Assembly: GCA_003221515.1 (NCBI GenBank)
Contig: QHSI01000124.1
Span: 35,807-99,806 of the forward strand
Direction of reading: 5' to 3'
Source of the DNA: Candidatus Rokuibacteriota bacterium
Lineage (GTDB): Bacteria > Methylomirabilota > Methylomirabilia > Rokubacteriales > CSP1-6
Length of the DNA stretch: 64,000 bases
Below the pieces are notes generated by a model. The model was not told where the DNA came from. It ran no database searches and saw nothing but the letters and a program-made list of their open reading frames with translations. Position 1 is the first letter of the stretch, and every line of letters begins with the position of its first letter. The position numbers and the translations under genes are program-made. Shown piece after piece: positions 1-9,253 of the stretch.

Positions 1-1059
1 CCACCGCGCGCGCGCTCAACGAGCGAGCGCCCCGGGCACGGCTCGTCGTCCTCGAGAAGGAAGCGAAGCTCGCCACCCACCAGACCGGGAACAACTCGGG
101 CGTCATCCATTCCGGCATCTACTACAAGCCGGGCTCCTACAAGGCCAAGCTCTGCGTCGAGGGCAAGGGGCTGATGCTCGAGTTCTGTCAGAAGCACGGG
201 ATCCGCGTCGACCACGTCGGCAAGGTGATCGTTGCGACCGAGCCGGCCGAGCTGCCGCGCCTGCAGACGCTCTACGAGCGCGGGATCGCCAACGGCGTGC
301 CGGTCGAGATGATCGAGCCGGCGCAGCTCCGGGAGATCGAGCCGCACGCCAAGGCACTCCGCGCGATCCGGTCCCCCTCGACCGCGATCGTCGACTACAA
401 GGAGGTGTGCTCGGCGATGACGCGGGAGCTGACCGCCCGCGGCGTCACGATCGAGACGAACGCCCGCGTGACGTCGATCACGCGAACCGCCGACGCCATC
501 GACCTCGAGACGCCGCGCGCCGTCGTACGCGCGCGACGCATCGTGAACTGCGCCGGGCTCTACTCCGACGTGGTGGCACGGATGGCCGGCGCGCGCGTAA
601 ATCTGAAGATCATCCCTCCACCTGACGCGGACCGTGCACGGTGAGGTCGAGGCCGGTCCCAACGCGGTGCTGGCGTTCGCGCGCGAGGGTTACACGTTCG
701 GCCGCGTGAGCCCGGGCGAGCTGGCGGGGACCCTCACCTACAGCGGCTTCTGGAACATGGCCCGCAAGTATTGGCGCATGGGCAGCTACGAGATGTACCG
801 CTCGCTCAGCAAGGGCGCGTTCGTGCAGGCGCTCCAGCGGCTGGTGCCCGTCCTGCGCTCCGAGGACGTCACGCGCGGCGGAGCCGGCGTGCGCGCCCAG
901 GCCGTGAACCCCGACGGCACGATGGTGGACGACTTCCGCATCATCGCCGAGGCCGACGCGGTGCACGTGCTGAACGCGCCGTCCCCGGGCGCGACCGCGT
1001 CGATCGCGATCGGCCGCCACATCTCCGGCATGGCCGCCGAGGCGTTCGGGCTCAAGTAG
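1..1059 (+). pseudogene. lhgO: L-2-hydroxyglutarate oxidase (LhgO), 5' cut by window edge, internally deleted and frameshifted
   Basis: FAD-dependent enzyme of the LhgO/YgaF family, which oxidises L-2-hydroxyglutarate to 2-oxoglutarate. Frame 3 carries the N-terminal half (HQTGNNSGVIHSGIYYKPGS motif near 78-137) up to NLKIIP at about 600-617. Frame 1 carries the C-terminal half from HLTRTVHGEVEAGPNAV (619-669) to the TAG at 1057. From memory of the family, roughly 33-36 residues (the FRGEYY...PDPxFPFLGVH stretch) are missing between the halves, and the frame shifts there. Each half is otherwise well conserved, so this is either recent decay or an assembly collapse. It converges with the next gene with no spacer. 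Confidence 0.85.
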
Positions 1060-1920
1060 TCACTCGCGCGCGAGCGCGACGCAGACGACGCCGGCGAGCA
1101 CGATCGTGGCGCCGGCGAGCCGCGGGGCCAGCCGCCCCTCGCCGAGCCAGAGCGCTCCGATGAACGCCGAGAACAGGATCGACAGCTCGCGCGACGCGAC
1201 CACGTAGCCCACCTTCGAGAGGCGGAACGCGAAGAGCACCAGCAGATAGCTCGTCAGGTTCATCGCCGACGCCACGAGGATCTGGCGCCAGTGCAGGCGC
1301 CATTCCCGGACGAGCGCGGGACGGTTCGCCAGGACGAGCGGCGCCAGGATCACGCTGAGGCCGAGGCCCATGAGCGCGATGTAGGGCATCGGGTGGAGGC
1401 GGGCGACGCCGGCCTTGTCGACGAGCGAATAACCGGCGATCGTCAGGCCCGTCACCAGCGCCCACGCGGTGCCCGCGCGCGTGTGCACGGCCGGCGAGCT
1501 GCTCGCCGAAGAGGTGGCGTTCAAGGACGCGATCCCCAGGACGACGAGGCCCACGCCGAGCCAGCCGAGAGCGGCGAGCTGCTCGCCGAAGAGGGGCAGC
1601 GCGATCAGCGGAACGAGCGCCACGCCGAGGCCGCGCGCCATCGGATAGACGCGCGAGAAGTCGCCGAAGCGGTACGAGCGGCCGAGTGCCCAAAAGTAGA
1701 GCGCGTGGATCGCGATGCTCGCGGCGACGAACGGCAGACCTGCGGCCGGCGCGCTCTCGGAGCGGAGCTTCAGGAGGCCGATGGGCGTCAGGAGCAGCGC
1801 CGCGAGCGACACGGAGGACCAGAGAAAGACGAACTGGTTCTCGGCTCGCTTGGCCAGCGCGTTCCAGATCGCGTGCAGGACGGCGGCACAAACGACGAGC
1901 CCGAGCGCGGGGCCGCTCAC
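1060..1920 (-). CDS. DMT/EamA-family transporter
   Basis: Inner-membrane permease of 286 aa with about ten hydrophobic segments arranged as two EamA repeats. The first begins GLVVCAAVLHAIWNALAK and the second follows the polar loop near residue 145 (SSASSSPAVHTRAG). The family exports or imports small metabolites, and the substrate cannot be read from sequence. The start is a GTG at 1920 without a clear Shine-Dalgarno sequence. The stop abuts the stop of the broken lhgO gene. It is transcribed divergently from the DGQHR gene. Confidence 0.8.
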   Translation of the reverse strand: MSGPALGLVVCAAVLHAIWNALAKRAENQFVFLWSSVSLAALLLTPIGLLKLRSESAPAAGLPFVAASIAIHALYFWALGRSYRFGDFSRVYPMARGLGVALVPLIALPLFGEQLAALGWLGVGLVVLGIASLNATSSASSSPAVHTRAGTAWALVTGLTIAGYSLVDKAGVARLHPMPYIALMGLGLSVILAPLVLANRPALVREWRLHWRQILVASAMNLTSYLLVLFAFRLSKVGYVVASRELSILFSAFIGALWLGEGRLAPRLAGATIVLAGVVCVALARE

Positions 1921-1959
1921 CGTGTCAATATTACCCGAGCCGGGTTGCCCGGACGGCTA

Positions 1960-1983
1960 AAACCCCTCTGTTGACAGGGGTTT
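1960..1983. promoter_or_regulatory. Inverted repeat overlapping the -35 box of the DGQHR gene
   Basis: Perfect 8-bp arms AAACCCCT (1960-1967) and AGGGGTTT (1976-1983) flank an 8-nt loop that contains most of the -35 hexamer. The position is that of an operator; alternatively it could end transcription coming from upstream. Function is inferred. Confidence 0.45.
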
Positions 1984-1999
1984 GCCTATCAGTTAGACT
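1971..1999 (+). promoter_or_regulatory. Sigma-70-type promoter of the DGQHR gene, probably leaderless
   Basis: A perfect -35 TTGACA (1971-1976), 17-nt spacer and -10 TAGACT (1994-1999). The expected transcription start is 6-8 nt downstream, at the ATG at 2009, and no Shine-Dalgarno sequence is present. The -10 context AGTTAGACTCTC is repeated in front of the HD-domain gene at 15967. Confidence 0.7.
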
Positions 2000-2008
2000 C
2001 TCACACCT

Positions 2009-3139
2009 ATGATTACTGTCCCGACGCGCCGTGTGAAGCAGTTCGGCGTCGAGTTCTACGAAGCCGGACTTTCGGCCAAAGATATCGACAGGTTGGTGAA
2101 GTTCGAGGTCCTGGGCTACGCCGGCGGCCCGACGAACGAGCCGGTCAAGAAAAGCCGGATGAACCGTTCGCGGGTCAACTGGGACATGCTCGAGAGGCGG
2201 ATCGGCGAAAGCGAGGCGGCGTACCAGCGGCCGGTGATCCGCCGCAAGATCGACGAGCTCGTCGCCTACTACCGCGAGTGCAAGGACGCCGCGACGCTGC
2301 CCGCGATTCCCGGCGCGGTCATCATCACGTCGGAGAAGCGGTTCACCTTCACGCCCGTCGCCGGCCACCACGACCTCGGCCTGCTGCAGATTCCTGAGGA
2401 GCACGGGGTGCTGCGGGTGCTGGACGGCCAGCACCGGCTCCTCGCCCTGCACGCGCTCTCCCAGGCGGGCGAGAACATGAACATCGAGGTCCCGGCGGTG
2501 CTGTTCGACTCGCTCGACGCACGGCAGATCGTCGAGCTGTTCGTCACGATCAACGCCAAGCACACGCGGCTGAACCCGTCGCACATCATCAGCCTCTCCG
2601 GGCGAAAGCTCTATCCGGACGCGAACCAGGCGCTGGCCCACGACGTGATCCGCTCGCTCAACGAAGACGACACCTCGCCGCTCCACGGCGAGATCAAGAT
2701 GCTCGGCACCGGACGCGGCCGCGTGAGCCAGGCACCGCTGGCCGAGGAGATCGTGGACTTCCTGGAGACCGTCGAGAAGGTCGGCAGCGGCGGCAAGCTC
2801 CAGGAGCTGCGGAGCGGCGCCAAGCGCTTCTTCCTGAACTACATCAAGGCGCTCTCGACGACCTTCCCGTCCGCGTGGGCGGGCCGCAAGTACTCGATCA
2901 AGACGGGCGCGGCGCTCCGGGCGTTCATCCGCGCCGCCCCCGACGTGATGGCGCGCGCCCGCGAGCTGCGGCGCGACCCCTTCGATCTCAACGCGATCCG
3001 CGAGGCGATCAAGCCCTGGGGCGAGCGGCTGCGCGATCGGCGCTTCGAGACCGAGGGCGAGTGGAAGTTGAAGCTCGCCGGCGGCACGCGCGGGACCGTC
3101 GAGGTCCTCACGCGCGAGCTGCGCGAAGCGCTGCGCTAG
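2009..3139 (+). CDS. DGQHR-domain protein (DndB-related)
   Basis: 376 aa. The family-defining DGQHR motif is at residues 139-143, inside VLRVLDGQHRLLAL. It is followed by the usual VPAVLFDSLDARQIVELFVTINAKH region, in which hydrophobic strands alternate with the conserved F-T-I-N. DGQHR proteins include DndB, the regulator of DNA phosphorothioation, and several poorly understood defence or phage-associated proteins. No dndA, C, D or E, restriction or phage gene lies in the window, so this is an orphan copy. It has its own strong promoter with an inverted repeat over the -35 box. The function here is unknown. Confidence 0.8.
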   Translation: MITVPTRRVKQFGVEFYEAGLSAKDIDRLVKFEVLGYAGGPTNEPVKKSRMNRSRVNWDMLERRIGESEAAYQRPVIRRKIDELVAYYRECKDAATLPAIPGAVIITSEKRFTFTPVAGHHDLGLLQIPEEHGVLRVLDGQHRLLALHALSQAGENMNIEVPAVLFDSLDARQIVELFVTINAKHTRLNPSHIISLSGRKLYPDANQALAHDVIRSLNEDDTSPLHGEIKMLGTGRGRVSQAPLAEEIVDFLETVEKVGSGGKLQELRSGAKRFFLNYIKALSTTFPSAWAGRKYSIKTGAALRAFIRAAPDVMARARELRRDPFDLNAIREAIKPWGERLRDRRFETEGEWKLKLAGGTRGTVEVLTRELREALR

Positions 3140-3173
3140 ACGGCGCCGCCGCCGCTCGCCGTCGGATCGATCG

Positions 3174-4733
3174 CTACTTCTTCAGCGTCACGTCCTCGTA
3201 GGGCGCCGACCACGGGTAGGGATCGATCTTCATCAGCGCCGCATCCCCCACCCGCGGCCCGATGCCGCTCGGCCAGATGTATTCCCACATCGGGGCGAAC
3301 CGCACGCGCTCGTGCAGGAGCTTCTGGATCTGGTGCAGCATCGCCTCGCGTTTCTTCCGGTCCGTCTCGCGCGCCTGCTGCCGGAAGAGCGTCTCGACAT
3401 CCTGATCGGCGCCGCGCGCGAACGAACCCTCGATCGGCACGAACTCGGCCATGCGTGTGGCCGCGTTGCCGTAGGGCGCGTGGACGCAGACGCAGATCCC
3501 TTTCAGCTTTTTCTGCAGCCACGTCGTCTGGAACGTCGCGCGCTCCATCGTGACGATCCTGGTCTTGATGCCGATGGACCCGAGATTGGTGCCGACCGAC
3601 TCCCCCATCGAGTAGTAGGGCGGATACGGATACAGATCGCCGGCGTCGAAGCCGTTGGGGTAGCCCGCCTCGGCCAGCAGCTGCTTGGCCTTCGCCGGAT
3701 CGTAGGGATAGGGCTCGAGCGCGAGCGCGAACTCGAACTTGCGCGGCACCATGCCGCCGGTGAGACGGGACGCGCCGAGGTTCTCGGCGTCGTTGATCGA
3801 TTTGCGGTCGATCGCGTAGTTGGCGGCCAGCCGCACGCGCCGGTCGTGCCACGGTGATTTCGGGTCCCACTGGTCGAAGAAGTCGAGGAAATGGATGCCG
3901 ATCGCGCCGGAGAACGCCAGCCGGAAGTTGGGATCGCGCTTCAGCTCCTGCGCCGCGGGCGCGTCCAGCAGGTAGGCGACGTCGACCTCGCCCTTCTTCA
4001 GCATCGCCGCTCGCGTCGTCGGCTCCGGCACGCTCTTGAGGACGAGACGCTTGACCGACGGCATCTTGCGCCAGTAGCTCTCGTTGGCTTCCAGGACTAC
4101 CTCGATGCCGGGGTTGTTGCTGACGAACTTATAGGGCCCGAGGCCGATGGGGTGCTTCTTGAACCCGTCGTCGCCGACCTTCTCGACATACTTCTTGGGC
4201 ACGACCCAGCTCGACGCCGTCGCGAGCGTGCCGTAGAAAGCCATGAAGTCCGGGAAGGGCTCGTGGAGATGGAAGCGCACGCGGTGGGCGTCGACGATCT
4301 CGATGTCGCGCACCTTCTCCTTGAGGACCCGCGAGCTCTTGGCGCGCAGGAAGCTGAACTTCACGTCCTCGGCGGTGAACGGGTCGCCGTTGTGGAACTT
4401 CACGCCCTGGCGCAGCTTGAAGTCGTAGGTCTTCTGGTCGGGGCTGAGCGTCCACGATTCGGCCAGGCTCGGCGTCATGATGTTGCCGGGCATCGGCTTC
4501 ACGAGCGCGTCGTGGAGGGCGTACTGGATCCAGAACGGGGTGATGAAGCCCATCACCTCGCCCGGGTCGAGCCACGCCGGCGCGACCGTCACGTACAGCG
4601 CCCAGCGCATCTCGCCTTCCGGCTTCGCCTGCGCGTCGGCTCGATCGGCAAGGGCGGCGCCGAGCGCGGCGCACACGAGCAGGACGGTCACCGCCGCGGC
4701 GAACGTGCGGGCAAGGGTCCGCGTGATGTCCAA
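3174..4733 (-). CDS. Peptide/nickel-type ABC transporter substrate-binding protein (SBP_bac_5), orphan
   Basis: About 519 aa periplasmic binding protein. I place the start at the TTG at 4733, which has GGAGGA seven bases upstream (4741-4746). The open frame continues a little further upstream without a better site. An N-terminal signal peptide (RTFAAAVTVLLVCAALGAAL) ends near ADAQ. The family signature PSLAESWTLSPD and the RQGVKFHNGDPFTAEDVKFS segment are intact. No permease or ATPase is adjacent. It is a paralogue of the tandem pair at 37794-40931 (shared ALVKPMPGN and PSLAESWT blocks), so it may feed a transporter encoded elsewhere. Confidence 0.88.
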   Translation of the reverse strand: MDITRTLARTFAAAVTVLLVCAALGAALADRADAQAKPEGEMRWALYVTVAPAWLDPGEVMGFITPFWIQYALHDALVKPMPGNIMTPSLAESWTLSPDQKTYDFKLRQGVKFHNGDPFTAEDVKFSFLRAKSSRVLKEKVRDIEIVDAHRVRFHLHEPFPDFMAFYGTLATASSWVVPKKYVEKVGDDGFKKHPIGLGPYKFVSNNPGIEVVLEANESYWRKMPSVKRLVLKSVPEPTTRAAMLKKGEVDVAYLLDAPAAQELKRDPNFRLAFSGAIGIHFLDFFDQWDPKSPWHDRRVRLAANYAIDRKSINDAENLGASRLTGGMVPRKFEFALALEPYPYDPAKAKQLLAEAGYPNGFDAGDLYPYPPYYSMGESVGTNLGSIGIKTRIVTMERATFQTTWLQKKLKGICVCVHAPYGNAATRMAEFVPIEGSFARGADQDVETLFRQQARETDRKKREAMLHQIQKLLHERVRFAPMWEYIWPSGIGPRVGDAALMKIDPYPWSAPYEDVTLKK

Positions 4734-4761
4734 GGTGGGTTCCTCCGTCAGGAGCGAAACG

Positions 4762-5928
4762 TTAGACGACGGCATCCTTCCGCAGGACGCCGATTTCTTC
4801 GGTGGTGTAGCCCAGCTCGCGCAGGATCTCGTTGGTGTGCTCGCCGTGGATGGGCGCGGCGCGGCGGATCGCCCCCGGGGTGCGGGAGAGCGTCGCTGGC
4901 AGCCCCTGCACCAGCATCTCGCCGCGCTCGGGATGACGCACGGGCTGCGAGAGCCCGTTGTGCTTCACCTGGGGATCCTCGAACACCTGCTTGATGTTGT
5001 AGATCGGCCCGGTGGGCACGCTGGCCCCGTTGAGGATCTCGATCCACTCGGCGCTCGTCTTCTTCACGAGCACGCGATCGAGCTCGGCGTTCATCTGCTT
5101 GCGGTTCTTCGATCGGTCGCCGAGCGTCTTGAACCGCGGATCGTCGATCAGCTCGGGCGCGCCGATCGCGGTGCAGAGCCGCCGGTACATGGTCTGTCCG
5201 GACGCGGCGATGTTGATGTGGCCATCGGACGTCGTGAAGACACCGGTCGGGATCCCGGTCGGGTGATCGTTGCCGGCCTGCGGCGCGATCTCGCCGTCGA
5301 CGAGCCAGCGCGCCGCCTGGAAGTCGAGCATCGTCACCATCGCCTGGAGGAGCGAGGTGTGGACCCACTGGCCCTTGCCGGACCGCTCGCGCTCGAGCAG
5401 CGCAACCAGGATGCCCTGGGCCAGGAAGAGCCCGGACGTGAGATCGGCCACCGGGATGCCGACCCGCACGGGGCCCTGACCGGGCAGCCCGGTGACCGAC
5501 ATGAGCCCGCCCATCCCCTGGGCGATCTGATCGTAGCCCGGCCGCTCGGCGTACGGGCCGGTCTGGCCGAAGCCGGAGATCGAGCCGTAGACGATCCGCG
5601 GATTGACCTTCGACAGCGCCTCGTAGTCGATGCCGAGCCGCTTCTTCACGTCCGGCCGGAAGTTCTCGACGACGACGTCGGCGCGCGCCGTCAGCTTCTT
5701 GATGATCTCGACGCCGCGCGGATGCTTGAGGTCGAGCGTCATCGAGCGCTTGTTCCGGTGCAGGTTGAGGAAGTCGAAGCCGAGCGCGGTCGAGTCGCCC
5801 TCGAGCTCCTCGCGCGCTTCGATCTTGATGACGTTCGCCCCCATGTCCGCGAGCTGGCGGACGGCGGTCGGGCCCGAGCGGGCGCGCGTGAGGTCGATGA
5901 CCGTGAACGCTTCGAGCGGTAGTGGCAT
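4762..5928 (-). CDS. CaiB/BaiF family III CoA transferase
   Basis: 388 aa from the ATG at 5928, chosen because GGAGA sits seven bases upstream and the protein then begins at the family's usual LEAFTVIDLTRARSGP block. Family III enzymes move CoA between carboxylic acids through an aspartyl intermediate. The region RADVVVENFRPDVKKRLGID and the following NPRIVYGSISGFGQTGP are typical. The upstream hydrolase stop overlaps this start as TGATG, so the two genes are translationally coupled. The acid substrate is unknown. Confidence 0.88.
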   Translation of the reverse strand: MPLPLEAFTVIDLTRARSGPTAVRQLADMGANVIKIEAREELEGDSTALGFDFLNLHRNKRSMTLDLKHPRGVEIIKKLTARADVVVENFRPDVKKRLGIDYEALSKVNPRIVYGSISGFGQTGPYAERPGYDQIAQGMGGLMSVTGLPGQGPVRVGIPVADLTSGLFLAQGILVALLERERSGKGQWVHTSLLQAMVTMLDFQAARWLVDGEIAPQAGNDHPTGIPTGVFTTSDGHINIAASGQTMYRRLCTAIGAPELIDDPRFKTLGDRSKNRKQMNAELDRVLVKKTSAEWIEILNGASVPTGPIYNIKQVFEDPQVKHNGLSQPVRHPERGEMLVQGLPATLSRTPGAIRRAAPIHGEHTNEILRELGYTTEEIGVLRKDAVV

Positions 5929-6815
5929 CAGCGTCTCTCCGCGGGAAGAATGGCGGAGCCCGTCTGCGACGCGGGATTGCGTCGCGGCCATTTGCCGGCG
6001 TCCACCGCCGTCAGGAAGTCGAGCACGGCGCGGTTGAACGCCTCGGGCTCCTCGAGATTGATCGCGTGGCCCGACTTCGGCAGCACGACCAGTCCCGACG
6101 TCGGGATCTTGCGCTTCATGAAGATCGCCGGCTCGAGGCAGGGATCGTCCTCGTCGCCGGTCATGATCAGGGTCGGGACCTCGAGCTTCTCCATTCGCTC
6201 GCCCAGGTCCATGATGGATGGCCGCCGGAGCTGCACGCCGCGCTGGGTGAGGGCGTGGCCGCGCGCCGAGCCCTCGGCGAGCTGGCGGTGGAACTCGCGC
6301 CAGCTGTGCGGATCCTTGTCCATGAGCTGGACGCGGGTCGGCCCCTTCGCGTAGAAGTCGGCGGTCTTCGCCATGCCGTCGTCCTCGAAGCGCTTCACCA
6401 CGGCCTCGGAGTCGCGCAGGAATTTCTCGCGCTCGCCCGGTGCGCTGCCGTAGCCGGCGCCGGCGACCACGAGCGAGAGCGCGCGGTCCGGATGCTTGAG
6501 GCCGAAGTGGAGCGTCGCGTAGCCGCCCATCGAGAGGCCGCAGACGTGAGCCTTGGGAATCTTCAGCGCATCGAGCACGCCCCGGATGTCCTCGGCGGCG
6601 CGATCCTGCGAGTAGGCCTCGACGCCTTCGGGCACGTCGGACGGCGGGTAGCCGCGGGCGTTGAAGGCGATCGTGCGGTAGCGGCGCGAGAAGAACCGCA
6701 CTTGCGGATGCCAGCTGCGGTGGTCGCCCGCGAACTCGTGGACGAAGACGAGCGGCTGGCCCGCGCCTTCCGCCTCGTAGTACAGGTTGACGCCGTCGAC
6801 GCGCGCGGTCGGCAC
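5928..6815 (-). CDS. Alpha/beta-fold hydrolase
   Basis: 295 aa with a GTG start at 6815. The nucleophile elbow GLSMGG places the catalytic serine at residue 95. The acid probably lies in MTGDEDDP and the histidine in KSGHAINLEEPE near the C terminus, so the triad looks complete. The oxyanion region FVHEFAGD replaces the usual HGxPG. It resembles 3-oxoadipate enol-lactonase or haloperoxidase-type hydrolases. The coupling to a CoA transferase suggests an esterase or lactonase step on an organic acid; this is an inference. Confidence 0.8.
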   Translation of the reverse strand: MPTARVDGVNLYYEAEGAGQPLVFVHEFAGDHRSWHPQVRFFSRRYRTIAFNARGYPPSDVPEGVEAYSQDRAAEDIRGVLDALKIPKAHVCGLSMGGYATLHFGLKHPDRALSLVVAGAGYGSAPGEREKFLRDSEAVVKRFEDDGMAKTADFYAKGPTRVQLMDKDPHSWREFHRQLAEGSARGHALTQRGVQLRRPSIMDLGERMEKLEVPTLIMTGDEDDPCLEPAIFMKRKIPTSGLVVLPKSGHAINLEEPEAFNRAVLDFLTAVDAGKWPRRNPASQTGSAILPAERR

Positions 6816-6824
6816 GCTAGGCCC

Positions 6825-7307
6825 TCACGCCGTCCACGCGAAGTTCGCCTTGACGATCTCGAAGGTCTTCTTGCCGGCGGGAAGCTGGGCGGTCACCCGG
6901 TCGCCGACGCTCTTGCCGATGAGCGTGCGGGCCAGCGGGGCCATCACCGAGATCCGGCCCCGCGCGGGATCTGTCTCGTCGGAACCCACGATCTGATAGC
7001 GGATCTCCTTGCCGCCCTCGTCCTCGAGGAGCACCGTCGAGCCGAACGTGACGCGGTCGCCCGACGTCGGAGGCTCGATGACCTCGGCGTTCCCGACCTT
7101 CATTTCGAGATCGGCGATACGTCCCTCGATGAAGCTCTGCTTCTCGCGGGCGGCGTGGTACTCGGCGTTCTCGGAGAGGTCGCCGTGGGCGCGGGCTTCG
7201 GCGATCGCCTTGGTGATCGCGTGCCGGTCGACACGCTTGAGCCGATCGAGCTCGTCGCGCAGCTTCTCGAAGCCGGGACGCGTCATCGGCGTGCGCTGGA
7301 CGGACAT
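6825..7307 (-). CDS. greA: Transcription elongation factor GreA
   Basis: 160 aa from the ATG at 7307, the length expected for GreA. GreA enters the RNA polymerase secondary channel and stimulates cleavage of backtracked RNA. The N-terminal coiled coil carries the catalytic acidic tip [20 protein letters not shown]. The C-terminal FKBP-like domain includes [18 protein letters not shown]. It lies in an all-minus-strand block with genes for protein folding and tRNA modification. Confidence 0.95.
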   Translation of the reverse strand: MSVQRTPMTRPGFEKLRDELDRLKRVDRHAITKAIAEARAHGDLSENAEYHAAREKQSFIEGRIADLEMKVGNAEVIEPPTSGDRVTFGSTVLLEDEGGKEIRYQIVGSDETDPARGRISVMAPLARTLIGKSVGDRVTAQLPAGKKTFEIVKANFAWTA

Positions 7308-7348
7308 GGCCCTAACCTTAGCATGAGCCCGTGAGCGGCAGCCGGGGC

Positions 7349-9244
7349 TCAACCCCTCCGCGACGCGGGCAGGTGCGTCTCGATCTTCGCGTTCGCCCGC
7401 GCGCCGGCGAGCCACGACTCCCACGCCAGGCTCTGCTTCTGGGCGAGGATCTCCTTCAGGAGCTTGTCGCGCTCGGCCTGGAGACCACCCATATCGGGCG
7501 CCACGCGCTCCAGCACTTTGAGCACGTAATACCCCTGCTGCGCCTTGACCGGCGCGCTCAGCTGGCCGGCCGGCGTCTGGAGCGCCGCCAGCATCGCGTC
7601 ACCCGGCAGCCGCTCGGCCGGCTTGGCGCGCGAGAAGCGCGGCGTCTCGCCGGCCGTGGCGCCCGCCTTCTTCGCGGCGGCGCCGAAGTCGCCGGCCCGC
7701 GCGTCGGCGGCGAGCTGCTTGGCCCGCTCCATCGCCGCCGTCTCCGCCTTCTGGCGCTTCACCGACGCCGTGACCTTGTCCTTGATCTCGGCCACCGGCG
7801 GGACGCCGGCGGGTATCGCCTCGACGCTCTTGAGCACGACGAGCCCCACCGGCGTCGCCACCGGCGCCGAGGTGCCGCCGATCGAGAGCCCGAACGCCGC
7901 CTCCTCGAGCGGATCCGGCGCGGCGAGGCCGGCCACGCGATCGACGCGGGCCATCGTCGTCTCAATCGGGCGGAGGCCGAGCTTCTTCGCCTCGGCCACG
8001 AAATCTTTCGCGGCCTGCAGGGGCGGGCGGATCTGGTCGGCCTTCGCCTTCGCGGCTCGCTCGGCGGCTTCGGCCGAGAGCTTACTCTTGATGGCCGCCG
8101 CGGCTTCCTTCAGGGGCTTGCGTCCGCCTTCCTTGACCTCGAACACCTTGATCGCGTGGAAGCCGAACGGCGTGCGCACGGGCTCCGCCGAGACCTCGCC
8201 CTTTTTCAGCGCGAACAGCGCTTGCTCGAACTGCGGCACCACCTCACCCTTGCCCACGAAGCCGAGGTCACCGCCGCGCGACGCCGACCCGGGGTCGTCC
8301 GAGAGCTCCTTGGCGAGCTTCGCGAAGTCTTCCCCCGCCTTGGCCCGCCGGATGGCGTCGGCGATCTTGCCGCGCGCCTTGTCGTCCGCCTCGCTCCCGC
8401 CGGTCTCGCCGACGCGGGCGAGGATGTGCGCGGCGTGCGCCTGCCGCGGGCTCTCGAACTCCGCCGCGTGCTCGTGGTAGTACTTCTCGACGTCCGCATC
8501 GCTCACCGGCGTCACGAAGTCCCGCGCGCTGATCGTGACGTACTGGACCCGCCGGCGGTCCGGCTGGCGGAACTCGTCGGGATGCTGCGCGAGGTACGCG
8601 GCGATCTCCTCGTCGGTGGCGCCGGTGGCGGCCACGATCGATGGCAGCTCGATCAGCGCCCAGGCGACGCGGACCTCCTCACGCCGCAGGCGGAACGCCT
8701 GCTCGAGCTCGGTCTCCGACACCTTGACGCCGCTCCTCACCGCGTTCTCGACCTTCGCGCGCGTCAGCTCGCGGCGGATCTCGCCCTCGAACCCGGCGGC
8801 GCTGAAGCCGCGCAGTTTGAGGATCTCCTGGTACCGCTTGAGGGAGAACCGGCCGTTCTCCTGGAACGCCGGGATCGCGTGGATCCGCGCGTTGAGCTCC
8901 TCGTCGGTGATCACGAGCCCCTCGGCGCCGGCCCGCTGCACGATCAACGCCTCCTGGACGAGGTCGCCGACGACCTGCTGCGGCAGGCCGAGCCGCTCGG
9001 CCATCTCCGGCGAGAACCGGTCGCGGTAGATCTGCGCGTACGCTTCCATGTACGACTTGTAGCGCCGCTGGTACCGCTCGATCGGGATGACTTCGCCGTT
9101 CACCGTCGCGACCGTGTCGCGCGGATCGCCGCCGCCGCGGGAGCCGGTCGCGCCGAAGACGAACAGCGAGGCGACGAACGCGGCGATCACGACCAGCAGG
9201 CCGATCTGGAGCGCCTTGCGATGCCGCCGCATCAACGTGATCAT
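7349..9244 (-). CDS. ppiD: PpiD-like periplasmic peptidyl-prolyl isomerase (SurA N-domain plus parvulin)
   Basis: 631 aa membrane-anchored foldase. One N-terminal transmembrane helix (about residues 12-32) precedes a SurA-type chaperone domain ([14 protein letters not shown] through about 170). A parvulin domain follows near 270-370, with the AAHILARV and [21 protein letters not shown] signatures, and then a second, degenerate PPIase-like region. Length and order match PpiD (about 620 aa), which helps outer-membrane and secreted proteins fold. It starts nine bases after the trmI stop. Confidence 0.88.
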   Translation of the reverse strand: MITLMRRHRKALQIGLLVVIAAFVASLFVFGATGSRGGGDPRDTVATVNGEVIPIERYQRRYKSYMEAYAQIYRDRFSPEMAERLGLPQQVVGDLVQEALIVQRAGAEGLVITDEELNARIHAIPAFQENGRFSLKRYQEILKLRGFSAAGFEGEIRRELTRAKVENAVRSGVKVSETELEQAFRLRREEVRVAWALIELPSIVAATGATDEEIAAYLAQHPDEFRQPDRRRVQYVTISARDFVTPVSDADVEKYYHEHAAEFESPRQAHAAHILARVGETGGSEADDKARGKIADAIRRAKAGEDFAKLAKELSDDPGSASRGGDLGFVGKGEVVPQFEQALFALKKGEVSAEPVRTPFGFHAIKVFEVKEGGRKPLKEAAAAIKSKLSAEAAERAAKAKADQIRPPLQAAKDFVAEAKKLGLRPIETTMARVDRVAGLAAPDPLEEAAFGLSIGGTSAPVATPVGLVVLKSVEAIPAGVPPVAEIKDKVTASVKRQKAETAAMERAKQLAADARAGDFGAAAKKAGATAGETPRFSRAKPAERLPGDAMLAALQTPAGQLSAPVKAQQGYYVLKVLERVAPDMGGLQAERDKLLKEILAQKQSLAWESWLAGARANAKIETHLPASRRG

Positions 9245-9253
9245 GCGGCGCCG

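Noticed and set aside
600..650. Selenocysteine or recoding at the lhgO break
   Set aside because: The two halves are in different frames with missing sequence between them, so a stop-codon recoding cannot explain it.
2009..3139. A complete Dnd phosphorothioation or other defence island
   Set aside because: No dndA/C/D/E, restriction, toxin, phage or integrase gene is present; flanking genes are metabolic.
3139..3173. Terminator between the convergent DGQHR and binding-protein genes
   Set aside because: GACGGC and GCCGTC can pair, but the 13-base loop and lack of a T-tract make it weak.
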